From Labyrinthula sp. Ha (Eukaryota; Sar; Bigyra; Labyrinthulida; Labyrinthulaceae): a stretch of 64,000 nucleotides of DNA. The position numbers and the translations under genes are program-made. Every line of letters starts with the position of its first letter. Position 1 is the first letter of the stretch. Positions 59,821-64,000 of this stretch are shown here, piece after piece. The stretch lies in the NCBI GenBank assembly GCA_015227615.1, contig JAALGZ010000020.1, positions 186,001 through 250,000 on the forward strand, written 5' to 3'. A model generated the notes under the pieces. It did no database searches. It was not told the DNA's origin and saw nothing but the letters and a program-made list of their open reading frames with translations.

Positions 59821-62800
59821 AGGCAGAAAATGAGCTCTGTGAATATACTCTTCTACGAAGTGTTCTTTGAAGCTAAACCAAAAGAAATAACCACTGAAAA
59901 ACTATTTTTATTTATTATTCATCATATGTTCTTTGGTTTCACAAGTGCATCATTAAAATTAAACTTTGACGATAAAAGTCTTAATGCTCCTTACAAAATG
60001 TCCTTCTGTATTGCTGTCGGGGCTTCTTAGGATTTAGGAGGAGTACAAAACGTTTTTCGTTTGGAAGTTTTGCCGAGAATTTTATTTCATTATAGTGCTA
60101 TTATAAACTAATAAGACGAATCACATATATCCCGTTCGCTTTTAGAGGACCAAGCAGTCGTTGATCATCAAATTTATTTCTTGCAAGAATAGTTAAATGA
60201 AAGCCACTGCTCCACTGGAGATATTCTTAGTTTCAGATTCAATCCCTTAAAAATCAAGACAATGATGAAATTTCGAAAGTATGGGAATCCTGATAAGTTC
60301 ATTATGGCCCCAAATTTGGACCAAGCCTCCAAAACTCGAAAATATGTGTTGCCTAGATATTTGTACTGCAGAATTGTACCTTGCTGTAGAAGATCCTTCC
60401 TTTCATTAGAGACAGTAATATCAAAGTAGTTTAGAATATATAAGATTGTTTACATAATTTGATGGTAGTTGATATTGAGGATATCTACCTTCATTTTCTA
60501 GCTATATTTTTCTTGTTTTTTTTTCTACACTCTCGACTGTAGCTTTATTCCTGATGTCTCAATCTCTCTATTCTTAGATAATTTTAGGCTTGTTCTAAAA
60601 TTTCAGGACTCTAGCCCATCATGGTGTTTTCGCTTCATATAGCGACCACAAACCTGACATCTACTCGGAAGTAAGGAATTACCTTAGGATTTGACACTAT
60701 ACTGTAAGAAACAGGTTCTAAAAGTTTCTTTGATTACTTAAAGAACTCATGTTTACGTTGTTCAATAAGCCTTAACAAGTTTTCATTTACTGAAAATGTT
60801 GTGATATTGAAAGAAATGGAAACTATGGGATCTCAAGAACTATGTACTCTCTTGAATCTAGATGTAAAATATCTAAGTCAGCCAAATTCGTGATCCGGAT
60901 TCTTAAGAATTGATGTTCTCCGGATTCTGGGATTTATGTTTCTTGGCGAGCATCCCCAGTTAAATCACAAGCAGATTCGAAAGAGAATACAAAATATTAA
61001 GAAGATCTAAATTTTGTTGAGTTCTTCACGATGAAGATCGTTTTTGCGTTAGCAGTCAACTCCATGTTTAAGTATTACCTGCATCTTCGATTGTTACTAT
61101 CCTAATCATGCTGGTCGTGAAATTGAGGCAGAAGCTAACATAAAATACATAGATCCCTTTTAATAGTATGTGTTAGGAACGGTTCATCGTCTAGACAAGA
61201 CTAAGATAACCTTTAAGGTGACTGATTCATTAAGCGAAGTGAAACTGCTTTGTTTGAATGGAAATTAGTTCATGGTATGATTAAGGAAAATAAATTTATG
61301 GGAACTAAACATTTGACGGAGCCATTTTATTATCGGTACAATATGAAAAGAAACAGGTGAATTAAATCCAACTAATACATCACTACAGGGCTCACCTCAC
61401 CTTGAGTCAAGCAATTTTGCTCGAATTTTAATTTCATGAAGTAGTCATAAGATATTGGGGAGATCGATAAATTTCGTTTCCTTCAAGCCAGACATCACCT
61501 GAATTGTAGATTCCTGGAAATTTGTGGCAATTCAAAAGCTCTGATTCACCGCTTTGTAAGAATAACGACCTTTTGCTATAATATATCAGTAATGGAAAGT
61601 TCTCACGCTGTTCTAGGAATCTCAACGTCCCTAACTGAAAACAAATGAAACTGATTATTAGCTAAGGAGATATAGGCTTGATATAGGTTACAAACGATAA
61701 CAGAGAGCTTCACTGTAATTTTTAGAACAGTTGCTGTTTTCAATGGAATCGACAACTCTATCATTATGGGGAAAACACTCAAAGCTATTTCAACTCTCCA
61801 TGTGTCATAGAGCAATGAATAATGACATCTCTCAATCCAAGCTTATTCTGAATCCTAAGAATTAAGTAATAGTCCTCTAGAACCATGTTAAACCTAGCTT
61901 CCGAAAATATTTCTATGGATCAATGGTGTACTATACCGGTTTCTTCCTAATCTTCATATATTTTTTGCACATAATTGGACTCAAGATAGAGATGTACTTT
62001 ATTTTTCAAATAAATGCAACAAAGCTTTAATGGACTTATTAAAGCCTGCGAAGCTGAATCACCCTCTTGACTATGTTACTGAGGTTTTAGATAATACCAG
62101 AATTTTGCATATGCAAAGCTTGAAAGAAATGATAAGAAAAAAAAATGCTTGGATGGCAGTTGGAATATGTAGTTGGATGCATTAAGTAATCAAGTACACA
62201 TTCTCTATAGGTTCAAGTAGAGAAAATTACTATTGAGATTGATACTCATAGCGAAGATAGTGGTTACCATTCTGCTCAATCGCTTTACAAAGATAGCTTG
62301 TTTTATACGATTAGTAGCTGAAAATTTGGACTACCATTTACTTTCCATTTGAATATTTCACAGTAGTTTTCATGAGCAATGCACAAATATGTTTTGATAA
62401 AACTATCACGTGAGTACTGCATGGTGAGAAAGCAAATATTCTTATGATCAAGCTTTGAAAAATTAAACTTTCTTTCTTAATGCAAATGCGAGGTCATAAA
62501 GATAGCCTCTATGGATTGGTATCTAGAGATAGAACATATATAAAACGAGAAAATGGATCCAGATCACTTCCAAGTCCTAACTACGATATACAGAAGATAC
62601 CATATAACATAGAGTTTGATAAGTATCTCTCATAACATAGTGCATAATTGATAACCTATCAGCAACCAGCTGAATGGTAACACTATTTATATATTGATGT
62701 ACAAAAGGTTATGCACGAGAGTACCTTGGCTTTTACTCGCCAAAGGAGGCTCAGTTTGAAAGAGAAATAATTGTCCGATCAAGGTTTTGAATGATCTGAC

Positions 62801-63270
62801 ACGCTCTTTTACTAACCATGTATATTTGTGTTATGCATTTGAAGAAAGAGACTTATATATTTTTTAGATTTATGACTTTGAATCCTTGTCTATAAATAAA
62901 AGAATTTGCATATCGTGCACATATGGTTATGAAACTAGAAAGAGAACATTATTGTAAGGACCCCTTTTTTAAACATAGTATCAATACATTGACTCCTTCT
63001 ATACCATCATTACTACATGTATAAATTGTATTTAATCTATATATTTTAATGCAGGATATCAACCATAATTCTTTGCTACTGCAGATTCTAATGCTGAATG
63101 CATTTTGTTTCTATATGTACACCAAACCAGTATCCATAAAGGTTGTAGCAATAGAGTATTCTCTGAATACACTCTCGCATGATCTAAGACATAGATCAAA
63201 AAATCTTGATTGTAGAACTAACAAACTATTAAAGCTTAGACTCTTGCAAAACTTGACATAGCTTTATATA
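59821..63270 (+). pseudogene. decayed coding tracts, family unknown
   Basis: A series of plus-strand stretches reads like protein over about 3.4 kb: FYEVFFEAKPKEITTEKLFL near 59.85 kb, TAELYLAVEDPSFH near 60.37 kb, NHAGREIEAEANIKYIDPF near 61.10 kb, LNHPLDYVTEVLDNTRILHM near 62.06 kb and VEKITIEIDTHSEDSGYHSA near 62.22 kb. All are broken many times. They may belong to one old gene or element, or to several. No family motif or flanking repeat was found. Confidence 0.45.
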
Positions 63271-64000
63271 ACATTTTTTTTTTCATAATCCTATGAAGAG
63301 GAACTCTTAAATTCACTTCAAGAACTCGTAAAAACTCTCTGAGCAAAAAAAGTTGCAAGCGGATTGGTCATCATGTATGTATTATCTGTTCCTGAAAGGA
63401 ATTATATTTCATTCTTTATTTATTTTGACAAGGTCTCATTATATCAATTAATTAGGAGACACTTACTTTTACTCCGTATTTTAACTTTATCTCATTAACT
63501 GATTACAGTCAATGGAAGCATTAATAAATTATTGTCGTGTACTCTACCCTGTTTCCACAACACCGAAAAATAAGTTTAAACTTGATATTTACAAGCTTAG
63601 GGCTGATATCCCACCTGTAGTTTAATGTGTATCATGTAGACTAGTGTCTCCACATATCCTTGACCGCTTCTCGGAAGCTAGATATAAGTTGGATTTAACA
63701 TCGTTCTAAATTAATAACTTCCCACCTATACCATCATCTCTATACTAACATGTTTTATTTTTGATGCTTTTCACTTTGGATCTTTACACCTGCTTTTTAT
63801 CAACCTCCTTTTTGTTTTATATAGAGTGAATTAGCTCTACATAAGGTATTGGGTCTTAGTCTTCTAATTCTTTTATAAAATTGTTTGTAAAACGAACTCT
63901 CCATATATTTTTTTCATCTGTCCTTTGATATCCCAACGAGCTTCATATTATTTGCACTTTTCTCCTTAAGCTTTAGATATCTTAAAGGTACTGGTAACTA
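63271..64000. other. AT-rich spacer at window end
   Basis: About 0.7 kb, T-rich, without a gene or recognisable element. Confidence 0.4.

Overview
The window looks like nuclear DNA from a microbial eukaryote. It is AT-rich by eye, has spliceosomal GT-AG introns, a eukaryotic tRNA gene, and chromatin, spindle, peroxisome and cyclic-nucleotide-kinase type proteins. Its most striking trait is intron size: 20 of the 21 introns I could place by protein continuity are only 27-31 nt long. I cannot name the species. A secreted NLP (NPP1) protein together with a PMP24-type peroxisomal protein would suit an oomycete-like stramenopile or an early fungus, but the sequence alone does not decide this.

Layout. 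Genes sit in small islands separated by long AT-rich spacers. (1) 309-802 is a truncated second copy of the quinone-oxidoreductase-like gene found whole at 8725-9962. (2) The densest island, 13.7-20.0 kb, holds an unknown basic nuclear-type protein, a two-exon PMP24/PXMP4-like peroxisomal membrane protein, a 14-exon PWWP-PHD-PHD-bromodomain chromatin protein, a convergent Gln/Pro/Tyr-rich coiled-coil protein, and a tRNA-Lys(CUU). (3) 26.25-28.29 kb is a TPX2-like spindle protein with an internal repeat. (4) 33.9-35.5 kb is a convergent pair: an NF-YC/CHRAC-15-type histone-fold protein and a CBS-domain protein, with stops 11 nt apart. (5) 49.4-52.8 kb is a single-exon AGC kinase of PKG type with two degenerate cyclic-nucleotide-binding domains. 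(6) 58.7-59.5 kb is an NLP-family secreted protein with one 28-nt intron.

Spacers. Several spacers contain stretches that still read like protein for 20-60 codons but are broken many times: about 20.9-22.7, 24.2-26.2, 37.0-38.8, 46.5-48.6, 53.5-54.5 and 59.8-63.3 kb. I take these as decayed genes or old element copies; no family could be named. The other long spacers show nothing I can support apart from simple repeats and palindromes.

The genes do not form a pathway. They are an ordinary mix of housekeeping and chromatin functions, plus one secreted protein of possible host-interaction type.
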